Source: Chryseobacterium sp. BLS98
GTDB lineage: Bacteria > Bacteroidota > Bacteroidia > Flavobacteriales > Weeksellaceae
Direction: 5' to 3'
Assembly: GCF_001045445.1 (NCBI RefSeq)
Contig: NZ_LFNF01000003.1
Span: 310,001 to 374,000 of the forward strand
Length of the DNA: 64,000 bases
In this document: piece by piece, positions 42,909-52,544 of the stretch
Layout: the number at the start of each line of letters is the position of its first letter
How positions within the stretch are numbered: the stretch's first letter is position 1
Made by a program: the position numbers and the translations under genes
The notes under the pieces: model-generated
The model's database searches: none
What the model saw: the letters and a program-made list of their open reading frames with translations, nothing else
Told to the model about the DNA's origin: nothing

Positions 42909-43400
42909 ATGACAATGAATATTCAATACCGAAAACTTTTACCCGAAGAAAGTACCATCTACAGAACAATCAGGCTCGAAAGCTTAAAAAAATTCCCGGA
43001 ATCTTTTTGCGCAGATTATGAGGAAGCGTTAAAAACTGAAAAATTCAGAATAGAATATGATATTGAAAATCAGTTGGCAGAAAGATTTGTAGTGGGCGCT
43101 TTCAATGAAGATCAGGTCATTGGAATCTGCACTTTTGTTAAAGATGAAAATGACAAAGGAAATATTTACCAGATGTATGTTAAAGAAGAATATCAGGGTA
43201 AAAATATAGGTCGGCATCTGATTCAGAAGGTTATAGAAGAAGCGAATAAAGAGTTTAAAGACATTGAAATCTATCTTGAAGTCAAAAATACGAATGTCAA
43301 AGCACATAGACTTTACCAAAAGATCGGCTTCACAGAAATTCCTGATGTGGAGCTAAATGAAGACGATTCAAGTGTTCTGATGAAATACTCTCCAGTATAA
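42909..43400 (+). CDS. GNAT-family N-acetyltransferase
   Basis: 163 residues; an internal ATG at 42915 is an alternative start. The fold is standard: MNIQYRKLLPEESTIYRTIR, FVVGAFNEDQVIGICTFV, IYQMYVKEEYQGKNIGRHLI (acetyl-CoA loop Q-G-K-N-I-G), EVKNTNVKAHRLYQKIGF. It resembles the small stand-alone GNATs that acetylate amines or protein N-termini. The substrate cannot be read from the sequence. It is apparently monocistronic. Confidence 0.85.
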   Translation: MTMNIQYRKLLPEESTIYRTIRLESLKKFPESFCADYEEALKTEKFRIEYDIENQLAERFVVGAFNEDQVIGICTFVKDENDKGNIYQMYVKEEYQGKNIGRHLIQKVIEEANKEFKDIEIYLEVKNTNVKAHRLYQKIGFTEIPDVELNEDDSSVLMKYSPV

Positions 43401-43484
43401 AATGTATTTATTAATTCAACATTCATCAGCTTCTTTCCAAAATAAATTCAATAAGTTTGCAGTAGTTTTCCAAAAACTTACACC

Positions 43485-44810
43485 ATGCACGGAAACATTC
43501 TGATCATCGATGACGAGATCAAGCTCCTGAAATTACTAGGAATGATCCTTTCCCAAGAAGATTTTAACGTAAAAGAAGCCTCAACAGCACGTTCAGCAAT
43601 GACGATGCTTGAGCAGCATGAATTTGATGTCGTTTTGTGCGATGTGCGTCTTCCTGATGCTTTCGGGGTGGAACTGGTAAAATCTGTCAAAACCAAATAT
43701 CCGCATCTGGAAATTATTCTGATGACTGCTTTCGGGAATATTACCGATGCTGTTCAGGCAATGAGAAACGGGGCTTATGATTATCTGGTGAAGGGGGACG
43801 ACAATGAGAAGATTATCCCGTTGGTATATAAAGCTTTGGAAAAAGTAAAGGATAATCGCTCTAAAATTGTCCAGAAGACCGGCATATCAAAAGGATTTGA
43901 ACAAATTATCGGAACTTCGCCTTCAATTTTGCAGTCTAAAAAGTTGGCCGAAAAAGTTGCTTTAACGGATGCAGCTGTTCTTCTGACCGGAGAAACAGGA
44001 ACGGGAAAAGAAGTCTTTGCCAATGCTATCCATGAAGGAAGCGGGAGAAAGAAAAATAATTTTGTAGCGATTAACTGTTCTGCTTTCAGTAAAGAAATCC
44101 TGGAAAGTGAGCTTTTTGGTCATAAACAGGGAGCATTCACCGGAGCTGTAAAAGATAAAAAAGGTCTGATAGAAGAAGCTAACGAAGGAACTCTGTTCCT
44201 GGATGAAATAGGAGAGATGCCTATAGATCTTCAGGCAAAACTGCTCCGGGTTTTAGAAACAGGAGAGTTTATTAAAATGGGCGAGACAAAAGTCTCTAAA
44301 TCGGATTTCAGGCTTATTGCTGCGACCAACAGGGATCTGGAAGATGAAATAAAGCAGGGACATTTCCGGGAAGATCTTTATTTCAGGCTGAATGTTTTTG
44401 AAATCCACCTTCCGCCACTCCGGGAAAGAAAAGAAGACCTGAAAGTGCTGGCCAAAAACTTCATTGATGTTTTCTCCCGGAAACTGCACCTTTCCGACCT
44501 TCAGGTGAGTCCCGATTATTATAAAACCCTGGAAAAAAACGACTGGAAAGGAAATATCCGCGAACTTAGAAATGCCGTAGAAAGAAGCCTTATTTTAATG
44601 GAAAATAATACCCTTGATACAGAAAGCCTTCCGCATTATTCAGATAAACCGATTCCTGAAAGTGATTCTTTAAGCATCCGGTCTCTGGAAAAAATACACA
44701 TTCAGAAAGTTCTTCAGTATACAAAAGGCAATAAAGCCGAAGCTGCAAGATTGCTGGAGATCGGCATTGCGACGCTGTACCGCAAGCTGGAGGAATACAG
44801 TTTGAGGTAA
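43485..44810 (+). CDS. NtrC-family sigma-54-dependent response regulator of the kdp locus
   Basis: 441 residues. The receiver has an intact phospho-acceptor Asp53 ([13 protein letters not shown]). The AAA+ domain has Walker A GETGTGKE (169-176) and the sigma-54-contacting GAFTGA loop (216-221). A Fis-type helix-turn-helix ends the protein ([20 protein letters not shown]). It sits upstream of kdpF-A-B-C on the same strand, and no KdpE-type regulator is present in the locus, so it probably takes that role. A sequence with GG-N10-GC spacing lies at 45235-45250, before the kdp genes. The kinase partner is most likely the histidine kinase at 52545-54260. These links are inference. Confidence 0.9.
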   Translation: MHGNILIIDDEIKLLKLLGMILSQEDFNVKEASTARSAMTMLEQHEFDVVLCDVRLPDAFGVELVKSVKTKYPHLEIILMTAFGNITDAVQAMRNGAYDYLVKGDDNEKIIPLVYKALEKVKDNRSKIVQKTGISKGFEQIIGTSPSILQSKKLAEKVALTDAAVLLTGETGTGKEVFANAIHEGSGRKKNNFVAINCSAFSKEILESELFGHKQGAFTGAVKDKKGLIEEANEGTLFLDEIGEMPIDLQAKLLRVLETGEFIKMGETKVSKSDFRLIAATNRDLEDEIKQGHFREDLYFRLNVFEIHLPPLRERKEDLKVLAKNFIDVFSRKLHLSDLQVSPDYYKTLEKNDWKGNIRELRNAVERSLILMENNTLDTESLPHYSDKPIPESDSLSIRSLEKIHIQKVLQYTKGNKAEAARLLEIGIATLYRKLEEYSLR

Positions 44811-44871
44811 ATGAGTTGCGAGTATGGGGTTTGAGCGTCGGAGAGTGTGAGTGTTTTAGGGTTTGAGAGCT

Positions 44872-45052
44872 TAATTTATGTTGCTAGATGCTGGTTGACA
44901 GATAAATTATTGAGGAAATAGTTTGAAATCTGAAATCTCACATCTGAAGTCTTAGCTCTTGATTCTTGATTCTTGGCTCTTGACTTTTGACTCTTGACTC
45001 TTGACTCTAAAAAATTCACTTATTCACTTGCGAAGCAAAATTCACCATTCAC
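44872..45052 (+). repeat. Dispersed ~190-bp intergenic repeat, full copy
   Basis: The best reference copy of the family: it begins TTTGAGAGCTTAATTTATGT, contains ACAGATAAATTATTGAGGAA, then CTTGATTCTTGGCTCTTGA-like heptamers, and ends CACTTGCGAAGCAAAATTCA plus CCATTCAC. Compare 26706-26896 (inverted) and 34308-34464. The gap 44811-45279 holds this element, the putative terminator at 45139 and the sigma-54-like site. Confidence 0.85.
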
Positions 45053-45138
45053 TACTCACAACCACCATTACAACTTCGACCAACCTTATTCCCTAGTCTC
45101 TACAACCTAACGCCTAAACCCTATCATTTCAATAAACG

Positions 45139-45159
45139 AGCCTATCAAAATGATAAGCT
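45139..45159 (+). terminator. Weak hairpin between the NtrC-type gene and the kdp genes
   Basis: AGCCTATCA / TGATAAGCT with one mismatch and an AAA loop, followed by TTTTGTG. It may end transcripts from the regulator gene. Confidence 0.45.
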
Positions 45160-45234
45160 TTTGTGTTTTGGTATGGTTGAGTTATTTACTTTAATTAATT
45201 GATTATTAGTATTTTGAGTATTTTTATTTCAGAG

Positions 45235-45250
45235 TGGGCCTTCTTTTGGC
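45235..45250 (+). promoter_or_regulatory. Candidate sigma-54 (-24/-12) promoter of the kdp operon
   Basis: TGGGCCTTCTTTTGGC has GG (45237-45238) and GC (45249-45250) separated by 10 bp, the invariant spacing of sigma-54 promoters. It lies 29 bp before the first microprotein ATG, and the operon is preceded by a GAFTGA-type activator gene. The match outside the two doublets is modest (TGG-C at -24, GGC at -12). Confidence 0.5.
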
Positions 45251-45279
45251 CTATAGGTTTCAAATAAAATATTTTAAAA

Positions 45280-45387
45280 ATGACAATTTCAAGAAAAACG
45301 TTCAAAAAACGTGAGCACGCCGTCTTCAGCCGGCTGATGGTATCGTATGTAATTCTTACTCTTTTAATCCTGATAATTTGTATATGA
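45280..45387 (+). CDS. 35-residue single-pass membrane microprotein at the head of the kdp operon
   Basis: A short frame with ATG and TGA encodes a basic start (MTISRKTFKKREHAVFSR) and one hydrophobic helix (LMVSYVILTLLILIICI). Its stop overlaps the next ATG (ATGA), so it is translationally coupled. I do not recognise the sequence. The basic-then-hydrophobic layout fits a small inner-membrane protein, possibly an accessory of the Kdp complex. Confidence 0.55.
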   Translation: MTISRKTFKKREHAVFSRLMVSYVILTLLILIICI

Positions 45388-45467
45388 TGCTTATTGGTTT
45401 AATCCTGCTTTTTGCAGTGATGTTCTGGCTTCTCTATAAATCCGTTGAATTTTTTGATAAAATATAG
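45384..45467 (+). CDS. 27-residue hydrophobic microprotein in the kdp operon
   Basis: Overlaps the stop of the previous microprotein and precedes kdpF by 4 bp. It has one transmembrane helix (MLIGLILLFAVMFWLLYKSV) and a charged end (EFFDKI). Its spacing and overlaps suggest a real gene. Function unknown; a Kdp accessory subunit is plausible. Confidence 0.55.
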   Translation: MMLIGLILLFAVMFWLLYKSVEFFDKI

Positions 45468-45471
45468 AGCT

Positions 45472-45549
45472 ATGTGGAGTTTATTTTTTCTTTCAGTTCT
45501 GGCCTTTGTGTATATCTGCTATGTTCTGATAAAACCTGAAAAATTTTAA
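45472..45549 (+). CDS. kdpF: KdpF, small subunit of the potassium ATPase
   Basis: 25 residues: one transmembrane helix (LFFLSVLAFVYICYVLI) ending KPEKF. The final A/P-E-x-F with the preceding hydrophobic helix is the KdpF pattern (compare the NAEAF end of the E. coli protein). KdpF stabilises the KdpABC complex. It sits 6 bp before kdpA, its normal place. Confidence 0.75.
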   Translation: MWSLFFLSVLAFVYICYVLIKPEKF

Positions 45550-45555
45550 CCGGTC

Positions 45556-47250
45556 ATGAATACAGAAATTTTAGGCGTTATAGCCATGTTTGTGATCACA
45601 TTAGTCATTGGAATATTTCTTGGAAAATATATTGCTAATGTATACGGGTACAAAAAGACCTTTTTAGACCCCGTTTTTGAACCTGTTGAAAAATTAATTT
45701 ATAAAATATCGGGAATCAACCCGGCCCGTCAGATGACCTGGAAACAGAATATGTATGCCATGCTGACGATCAACCTAGTTTGGTTCATTATAGGATTCCT
45801 GATCCTGATGAACCAGTCGTGGCTTCCGCTGAATCCTGACGGAAATCCCAATATGTCTCCGGATCTTGCTTTTAATACAGCCATTTCCTTTTTGGTTAAC
45901 TGTAATCTTCAACATTATTCGGGAGAAACGGGAGTAAGTTATTTAAGTCAGCTTTATCTGATGTTCCTGCAGTTTGTAACCGCAGCTACCGGAATGGCGG
46001 CTATGGCTGTTCTTTTCAAAGCTTTTAAAGATAAAACAACAACAGAGTTAGGGAATTTTTATGATTTCTTTACTAAATCTGTAGTCAGAATACTTGTTCC
46101 GATCAGTATCCTCGTTGCTCTGATCCTTTCTGCTAATGGAAGTCCGATGACTTTTGAAGGGAAAGACCATATCACAATGCTGGAAGGACAGAAAGTTGAT
46201 GTTTCCAGAGGTCCTGTAGCAGCTTTTGTGGCAATCAAGCATTTAGGAACCAATGGAGGAGGTTTCTTCGGAGCCAACTCGGCACACCCGCTTGAGAATC
46301 CGAACTATGTAACAAATATGACCGAAATGGTCACTCAGATGATCATTCCGTTTGCATTGGTTTTCGCCTTAGGATTTTATCTGAAAAAGAGAAAGCTGTC
46401 ATGGGTAATCTTTACCGTAATGACGGTTGGTTTCCTGGCGCTTGCTGTACCGAATATTGTCAATGAAACAAATGGCAATCCTCTGATCACAGAAATGGGT
46501 ACTGACAGCAGTCTTGGAGCTATGGAAGGCAAAGAAATCCGTTTCGGAAGTGCATCTTCAGGATATTGGAGTATCGCAACGACAGTGATCTCAACAGGTT
46601 CCGTGAATTCAATGCATGACAGTACCATGCCACTTTCAGGAATGAATGAGCTGCTGGCGATGATGATCAACTGTTTCTACGGAGGCTGTGGAGTAGGAAT
46701 TCTGAATTATTTCATATTTATCATTCTCGCTGTATTCATCAGTGGTCTGATGGTAGGAAGGACACCGGAATTCATGGGTAAGAAGATCGAGGCCAAAGAG
46801 ATGAAGATTGCCATGATTGTGGCTTTGTTCCATCCATTTTTAATACTTGTTGGAACTGCTTTAACGGCCTATTTGCCGGAATTCGGTGCCAAAACATTGA
46901 ATAATCCCGGTTTCCACGGGTTCAGTGAAATGCTGTACGAGTTCACTTCTTCTTCAGCAAACAACGGTTCCGGATTTGAAGGACTTGGTGACAATACCCC
47001 TTGGTGGAATATCTCAACAGGAATTGTATTGCTCTTATCCAGATTTATTCCGATCATAGGACCAATAGCAATTGCCGGATTATTAGCACAGAAAAAATTC
47101 ATTCCGGAAAGCTCGGGAACCCTGAAAACAGATACAGCCACTTTCGGTTTTATGACGCTGGCGGTAATTCTTCTAATAGCAGCTCTGTCTTTCTTCCCGG
47201 CCCTTACATTAGGACCTATTGCAGAACAGATCCAGTATTTCTCTAAATAA
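45556..47250 (+). CDS. kdpA: Potassium-transporting ATPase subunit KdpA
   Basis: 564 residues, multi-pass. The superfamily-of-potassium-transporters fold shows the four pore-loop regions, among them NCNLQHYSGETG, HLGTNGGGFFGANSAHPLEN and SSANNGSGFEGLGDNTPWWN. KdpA selects and conducts potassium into the KdpB tunnel. Size and motifs match the family. It follows kdpF directly. The 166-bp gap before kdpB contains no gene. Confidence 0.95.
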   Translation: MNTEILGVIAMFVITLVIGIFLGKYIANVYGYKKTFLDPVFEPVEKLIYKISGINPARQMTWKQNMYAMLTINLVWFIIGFLILMNQSWLPLNPDGNPNMSPDLAFNTAISFLVNCNLQHYSGETGVSYLSQLYLMFLQFVTAATGMAAMAVLFKAFKDKTTTELGNFYDFFTKSVVRILVPISILVALILSANGSPMTFEGKDHITMLEGQKVDVSRGPVAAFVAIKHLGTNGGGFFGANSAHPLENPNYVTNMTEMVTQMIIPFALVFALGFYLKKRKLSWVIFTVMTVGFLALAVPNIVNETNGNPLITEMGTDSSLGAMEGKEIRFGSASSGYWSIATTVISTGSVNSMHDSTMPLSGMNELLAMMINCFYGGCGVGILNYFIFIILAVFISGLMVGRTPEFMGKKIEAKEMKIAMIVALFHPFLILVGTALTAYLPEFGAKTLNNPGFHGFSEMLYEFTSSSANNGSGFEGLGDNTPWWNISTGIVLLLSRFIPIIGPIAIAGLLAQKKFIPESSGTLKTDTATFGFMTLAVILLIAALSFFPALTLGPIAEQIQYFSK

Positions 47251-47416
47251 TATTTAAAATTAAAATCAATAGTCAGCCATTAGGAAGATTAAAATATCAG
47301 GAAACCAGTCTCATCAAACATTCACCTGAAAATATTATCCATTTCTACTCCTTACTGTTTTAATCAAATTCTTAATGGTTGTTGTTGATTGACAATTATA
47401 TAATCCTTTCAAAAAA

Positions 47417-49456
47417 ATGAAAAATCAATCCCAGACATTGTTTCAAAGAGATTTGGTGAACGAAGCGATCAAGCAGTCCTTCGTCAAGCTGAATCCGAAA
47501 ATTATGTTTAAAAATCCTGTAATGTTCCTGGTGGAAGTCGGAACTGTAGTCATGTTTATCGTAAGTCTTTTCAGTCTTACAGGTGACCATTCACAGGGAA
47601 GCTTTGCCTATAACTTTACTGTATTCATCATACTATTCTTTACCGTTCTGTTTGCCAATTTTGCAGAAGCCATTGCAGAAGCCAGGGGAAAAGCTCAGGC
47701 AGATACCCTCAGAAAAACCCGTGAAGAAACTCCTGCTAAAGTAATTTTGGAGAACAAACCAGGATTTCAGGTAGAAACTATCCTTAAAATGTCTGCGGAC
47801 ATGAAGTTGGGGGATATTTTCCTTTGCGAAACAGGAGATCAGATTCCTATGGACGGAGAAATTATTGAAGGATTGGCTACCATTGATGAATCTGCCATCA
47901 CCGGAGAGAGTGCTCCCGTGATCCGTGAATCCGGTGGAGATAAAAGCTCTGTAACCGGAGGGACAAAAGTACTTTCGGACAGGATAAAAGTAAAAGTGAC
48001 TACCAAACCCGGAGAATCTTTTTTAGATAAAATGATTGCCCTTGTTGAAGGAGCATCCAGACAGAAAACACCTAATGAAATTGCATTAACCATACTTCTG
48101 GCTGGATTTACCCTGACCTTTATTATTGTTACCCTTACATTAAAACCTTTTGCAGACTATGCGCAGACTCCCATTACCATTGCGGCATTTATATCACTTT
48201 TCGTTTGTTTGATTCCCACAACCATTGGAGGTCTGCTTTCTGCAATCGGAATTGCCGGAATGGACCGGGCTTTGAGAGCTAATGTGATCACCAAAAGCGG
48301 TAAAGCAGTAGAAACTGCCGGAGATATTGATGTGTTGCTTCTTGATAAAACAGGAACCATAACCATTGGAAACCGTAAAGCCACGGAATTCCACCCTGCG
48401 GACGGAGTCAGACTGCCGGATTTTATTAAAGCTTCTGCATTAAGCTCAGTAGCCGATGAAACGCCGGAAGGAAAATCTATTATAGAATTAAGCCAGCTGA
48501 AATCAGAAGATCTTCTGGTTCCGAATCCGGTCTATATTGATTTCTCAGCAGAAACAAGGACCTCAGGAATCGATTTTGAAGATACAAGAATCCGAAAAGG
48601 AGCTTATGACACGATAAAAAAACTGACTGAAAAAGCCGGGAACATCTTCCCGAAAGAAACCCAGGATGCCGTTACTAAAATTTCTGAAAACGGAGGAACT
48701 CCTCTTGTGGTAAGCGTTAATGAAAAAGTCTGGGGAGTGATTGAGCTTCAGGATATCATTAAAACAGGAATTCAGGAACGTTTCCAGAGACTGAGAAAAA
48801 TGGGGGTAAAAACGGTAATGGTAACCGGAGATAATCCTCTGACTGCAAAATTCATTGCAGAAAAAGCAGGCGTGGATGATTTCATCGCCGAAGCTAAGCC
48901 TGAGGACAAAATGAACTACATCAAAAAAGAACAGCAGGAAGGAAAGTTAGTTGCTATGATGGGAGACGGTACCAATGATGCTCCGGCTCTGGCCCAAGCC
49001 GATGTAGGTGTAGCCATGAACAGCGGAACACAGGCCGCAAAAGAAGCCGGAAATATGGTGGATCTTGATAACGACCCTACGAAACTCATCGAGATTGTAG
49101 AGATCGGAAAACAGCTGCTGATGACCCGCGGAACCCTGACAACCTTCAGTATTGCAAATGATGTTGCTAAATATTTTGCCATTATTCCTGCACTGTTTAT
49201 CACTTTCATTCCTTCACTTCAAAAGTTGAATATTATGAATCTTCACAGTCCGGAAACTGCTATATTATCAGCCGTTATTTTCAATGCTGTGATCATTCCA
49301 TTCCTTATTCCGCTGGCTTTAAAAGGAGTTGCTTACAAGCCAATCGGTGCCAGTGCATTATTAAGACGAAACCTTTTAATTTATGGATTAGGCGGTGTTA
49401 TTGTTCCGTTCATCGGCATCAAAATCATTGATTTACTGATCAGTTTATTCTATTAA
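47417..49456 (+). CDS. kdpB: Potassium-transporting ATPase subunit KdpB (P-type ATPase)
   Basis: 679 residues. The phosphorylation motif DKTGT carries Asp310. The TGES actuator motif appears in [19 protein letters not shown]. The nucleotide and hinge motifs are [17 protein letters not shown] and [20 protein letters not shown]. It hydrolyses ATP to drive potassium uptake through KdpA. All catalytic residues are present. Confidence 0.97.
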   Translation: MKNQSQTLFQRDLVNEAIKQSFVKLNPKIMFKNPVMFLVEVGTVVMFIVSLFSLTGDHSQGSFAYNFTVFIILFFTVLFANFAEAIAEARGKAQADTLRKTREETPAKVILENKPGFQVETILKMSADMKLGDIFLCETGDQIPMDGEIIEGLATIDESAITGESAPVIRESGGDKSSVTGGTKVLSDRIKVKVTTKPGESFLDKMIALVEGASRQKTPNEIALTILLAGFTLTFIIVTLTLKPFADYAQTPITIAAFISLFVCLIPTTIGGLLSAIGIAGMDRALRANVITKSGKAVETAGDIDVLLLDKTGTITIGNRKATEFHPADGVRLPDFIKASALSSVADETPEGKSIIELSQLKSEDLLVPNPVYIDFSAETRTSGIDFEDTRIRKGAYDTIKKLTEKAGNIFPKETQDAVTKISENGGTPLVVSVNEKVWGVIELQDIIKTGIQERFQRLRKMGVKTVMVTGDNPLTAKFIAEKAGVDDFIAEAKPEDKMNYIKKEQQEGKLVAMMGDGTNDAPALAQADVGVAMNSGTQAAKEAGNMVDLDNDPTKLIEIVEIGKQLLMTRGTLTTFSIANDVAKYFAIIPALFITFIPSLQKLNIMNLHSPETAILSAVIFNAVIIPFLIPLALKGVAYKPIGASALLRRNLLIYGLGGVIVPFIGIKIIDLLISLFY

Positions 49457-49467
49457 AATTTTAAAAA

Positions 49468-50025
49468 ATGAAAAATCATATTGTTACAGCATTCAGACTT
49501 ACTCTGGTAATGCTGGCTGTCACCGGAATTTATCTGCTTATCGTGTATGCGGGTTCAAAAGTAATGCCTACAAAAGGAAATGCAGAGATCATTACTCAAA
49601 ACGGACAGAAATTCTACGCCAATATCGGGCAGGAATTTAAATCAGAAAAATATTTCCATGGACGTCCTTCATCGGTTAATTATAATGCAGCTGGAAGTGG
49701 TGGAAGCAATAAAGGACCTAGCAATGAAGAATATCTGGAAACCGTACAGAAAAGAATAGATACCTTAAAAATGACTCATCCGGGAATGGGGAATGCAAAA
49801 GTTCCTGTAGAATTGGTTACAGCGAGCGGAAGCGGCCTGGATCCTGATATTTCTGAAGAAGGAGCCTTGTATCAGGTAAAAAAAATAGCCCAGATAAGAA
49901 ATATTTCTGAGGAAAAATTAAGAGATTTAGTAAAAAATCAAACAGAGAAACCTTTTTTAGGACTTTTAGGTCCGTCAAAAATAAATGTACTGAAGCTTAA
50001 TATCGCTTTGGATCAATTAAAATAA
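49468..50025 (+). CDS. kdpC: Potassium-transporting ATPase subunit KdpC
   Basis: 185 residues. One N-terminal transmembrane helix (LTLVMLAVTGIYLLIVYAG) is followed by the periplasmic KdpC domain: KYFHGRPSSVNYNAAGSGGS, VPVELVTASGSGLDPDISEE and ALYQVKKIAQIRNI. KdpC stabilises the complex. It starts 11 bp after kdpB. Confidence 0.96.
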   Translation: MKNHIVTAFRLTLVMLAVTGIYLLIVYAGSKVMPTKGNAEIITQNGQKFYANIGQEFKSEKYFHGRPSSVNYNAAGSGGSNKGPSNEEYLETVQKRIDTLKMTHPGMGNAKVPVELVTASGSGLDPDISEEGALYQVKKIAQIRNISEEKLRDLVKNQTEKPFLGLLGPSKINVLKLNIALDQLK

Positions 50026-50038
50026 TCCAGCTATCACC

Positions 50039-51124
50039 GTGAAAAAATATATCATTACCAGTGCCATATTATTCGGGATCTTTTTCCCAAAAGCACAATC
50101 AGATTCATTAAAAACAGAAAATAAAGTGACTTTTTCTGCCTATGCAGAACTCTTCTACACTTATGATTTTAATGAACCTGCCAATCATCTCCGCCAGAAT
50201 TTTTTATATTCTTACAACAGACATAATGAGCTTAATCTGAATTTAGGATTGGTAAAAGCAAATTATCAGAGTGAGAATCTCCGTGCCAATGTTGCTTTAA
50301 TGGCCGGAACCTATGCACAGGACAATATGGCTGCGGAACAGGAAGCATTACGTTACGTGAATGAAGCGAATGTAGGAGTGAGAATTTCAAAAACTAAAAA
50401 TTTATGGATCGATGCGGGAATTATGCCCTCCCATATCGGCTGGGAGAGTGCCATTGGAAAAGATAACGTAAACCTGACAAGAAGTCTTGCTGCTGAAAAC
50501 TCACCTTATTTTGAGACCGGAGCCAAAATTTCATATACCTCAGACAACGGAAAATGGTTTCTTAGCGGGCTGGTCCTTAACGGATGGCAGCGTATTGCAA
50601 AACCGGAAGGAAACCAGACTATTTCTTTTGGACACCAGGTAACCTACAAGCCGACAGAAAAAATTACCCTGAACAGTAGCTCATTCATAGGAAACGACAA
50701 ATCGAAAGCTGAAAAAAGGATGAGATATTTCCATGATCTTTACGGTAATTTTCAGCTGACAGATCAATTTTCAGCTTTGCTTGGGTTCGATATTGGGGCA
50801 GAGCAGAAAGAAAAAGGAAGCAGAAGCTATAACATCTGGTATACTCCAAACCTTTTAATGAAATACCAGCTTGACAGCAAATGGGCACTGGCAGGAAGGC
50901 TGGAATATTATAATGATAAAAATGGAGTGATCATCAGTGCCAAAACGCCCAATGGCTTCCAAACCTTCGGGTATTCCCTGAATGTAGATTATGCCATTCT
51001 GAAGAATGTAGTATTCCGTACAGAAGCAAGAGGATTTACTTCCAAAGATGCCATTTTTGTGAAAAATGATGAGATGAAACAAGGGAATTTCTTCATTACA
51101 ACAAGCTTGGCCGCCTGGTTTTAA
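50039..51124 (+). CDS. Outer-membrane beta-barrel porin linked to Kdp
   Basis: 361 residues from a GTG start, followed by a signal peptide (YIITSAILFGIFFPKAQS). The body shows a long series of amphipathic strands (VTFSAYAELFYTYDF, LNLNLGLVKANYQSENLRAN, WALAGRLEYYNDKNG), ending in an aromatic-terminated strand (FFITTSLAAWF), typical of outer-membrane barrels of the putative porin-2 type. It lies 13 bp after kdpC, so it is in the operon. It may let potassium or osmolytes cross the outer membrane when Kdp is induced. Confidence 0.8.
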   Translation: MKKYIITSAILFGIFFPKAQSDSLKTENKVTFSAYAELFYTYDFNEPANHLRQNFLYSYNRHNELNLNLGLVKANYQSENLRANVALMAGTYAQDNMAAEQEALRYVNEANVGVRISKTKNLWIDAGIMPSHIGWESAIGKDNVNLTRSLAAENSPYFETGAKISYTSDNGKWFLSGLVLNGWQRIAKPEGNQTISFGHQVTYKPTEKITLNSSSFIGNDKSKAEKRMRYFHDLYGNFQLTDQFSALLGFDIGAEQKEKGSRSYNIWYTPNLLMKYQLDSKWALAGRLEYYNDKNGVIISAKTPNGFQTFGYSLNVDYAILKNVVFRTEARGFTSKDAIFVKNDEMKQGNFFITTSLAAWF

Positions 51125-51155
51125 AAAAATGAAGAGTGAAAAATAAAATATAATT

Positions 51156-51405
51156 AACCACAAAAGTCACAAAAGTTTTTAACACTTAAGTTATTTGAAG
51201 TTTAATATTTAAAGTTTAAGGTTAAAATTTCACTTAAGTTCTAAGAAACCGGAGGTATCATTCTACAAAAATTCGTCGGATCAAAATTCCCCTCCTTTGG
51301 AGGGGTGGCGAAAATTCAAAGAATTTTTGACGGGGTGGTTTAAAAAAGATCTCAATAATCGTAACTTACTTATGCATTCTACGTGTTAAAAAAACTTTTG
51401 TGGTT
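51156..51405. repeat. ~250-bp non-coding element with terminal inverted repeats, MITE-like
   Basis: The ends AACCACAAAAG (51156-51166) and CTTTTGTGGTT (51395-51405) are perfect inverted repeats, and the inner sequences AAAGTTTTTAACAC and GTGTTAAAAAAACTTT continue the symmetry. Inside, CCCCTCC-TTT-GGAGGGG (51289-51305) is a REP-like palindrome. TAATTAA occurs on both flanks (51151 and 51412) but does not abut the ends exactly. It contains no gene and separates the porin gene from kdpD. Confidence 0.6.
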
Positions 51406-51429
51406 TTAAAATAATTAAATGAAGAATCA

Positions 51430-52539
51430 ATGTCATCAGCAAAACATTTTTTAGAATTGATCCAGAAGTCCCGCAAAGGAAAATTCAAGATCTATATCGG
51501 AATGAGTGCAGGCGTAGGAAAAACTTTCCGGATGCTTCAGGAGGCACAGTCCCTGTTGCGTAACGGCATTGACGTAAAGATCGGATATATAGAAACCCAC
51601 GGCCGGGAAGAAACGGTAGCTCTTACGGAAGGAATCCCCGAAATACCGAGAAGATCTGTTTTCTATAAAGGCAAAAGCCTGGAAGAAATGGATCTCCAGA
51701 CTATCATTAATGAACATCCTGAAGTTGTGTTGGTAGATGAACTGGCTCATACCAACGTAGAAGGTTCGAAAAATAAAAAAAGATGGCAGGATGTGCTGGA
51801 AATCCTGGATAACGGGATCAATGTTATCAGTGCCATGAATATTCAGCATATCGAAAGCCTGAATGAAGAGGTGAAAAATATTACAGGAATAGAAGTGGCT
51901 GAACGTGTTCCTGATAAAATTCTGAGTCTTGCCGATGAGGTAGTTAATATAGACCTTACCGCCGATGAACTTTTAACCCGACTGAAGGAAGGAAAGATTT
52001 ATAAAAAGGAAAAAATCCAAACGGCACTTACCAACTTTTTTCAGAGCGGTCACATCCTGCAGCTTCGGGAGCTTGCTTTGAAAGAGGTAGCTGCCCATGT
52101 CGAAAGAAAGGTGGAAACGGAAATAAAAACGGAAAACTTCAAACCGATCAAATTCCTTGCATGCATCAGCAGTAATGAAAAAATTGCTAAAAATATCATC
52201 CGGAAAACAGCCCGTCTGGCAAGTTATTACAATAGCCCGTGGACGGTTTTATATGTTCAGAAGCCATCAGAGAATCCTGAAAAAATAGCCCTTGACAAGC
52301 AGCGATATCTGATTAATAATTTTAATTTAGCACAGGAATTGGGGGCAAAAGTGATCCGGGTAAAAGAAAGCAGCGTCCATAAAGGAATTCTGGATTACGT
52401 AATTGCCCATAATATCACGACAGTCTGCATCGGTAAGCCCCACGCAAAGCTCTGGCAGCGTATTTCAGGCTACAGCTGGATTTATACACTGATGAACAGA
52501 CTGAATGAAAAGCAGATAGATATTATTATTTTATCTTAA
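51430..52539 (+). CDS. kdpD: KdpD sensor module lacking the histidine kinase
   Basis: 369 residues. The KdpD N-terminal domain has Walker A GMSAGVGKT (24-32) and the Walker B region VVLVDELAHTN with Asp103. Residues ~235-369 are a universal-stress-protein domain (KFLACISSNEKIAKNIIRKT, VCIGKPHAKLWQRISGYSWI). In Enterobacteria these domains are followed by four transmembrane helices and a kinase in one ~890-residue protein. Here the protein stops after the Usp domain, and a separate membrane kinase starts 5 bp later. The module probably senses potassium or c-di-AMP/ATP status and signals to that kinase. Confidence 0.9.
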   Translation: MSSAKHFLELIQKSRKGKFKIYIGMSAGVGKTFRMLQEAQSLLRNGIDVKIGYIETHGREETVALTEGIPEIPRRSVFYKGKSLEEMDLQTIINEHPEVVLVDELAHTNVEGSKNKKRWQDVLEILDNGINVISAMNIQHIESLNEEVKNITGIEVAERVPDKILSLADEVVNIDLTADELLTRLKEGKIYKKEKIQTALTNFFQSGHILQLRELALKEVAAHVERKVETEIKTENFKPIKFLACISSNEKIAKNIIRKTARLASYYNSPWTVLYVQKPSENPEKIALDKQRYLINNFNLAQELGAKVIRVKESSVHKGILDYVIAHNITTVCIGKPHAKLWQRISGYSWIYTLMNRLNEKQIDIIILS

Positions 52540-52544
52540 AAATA

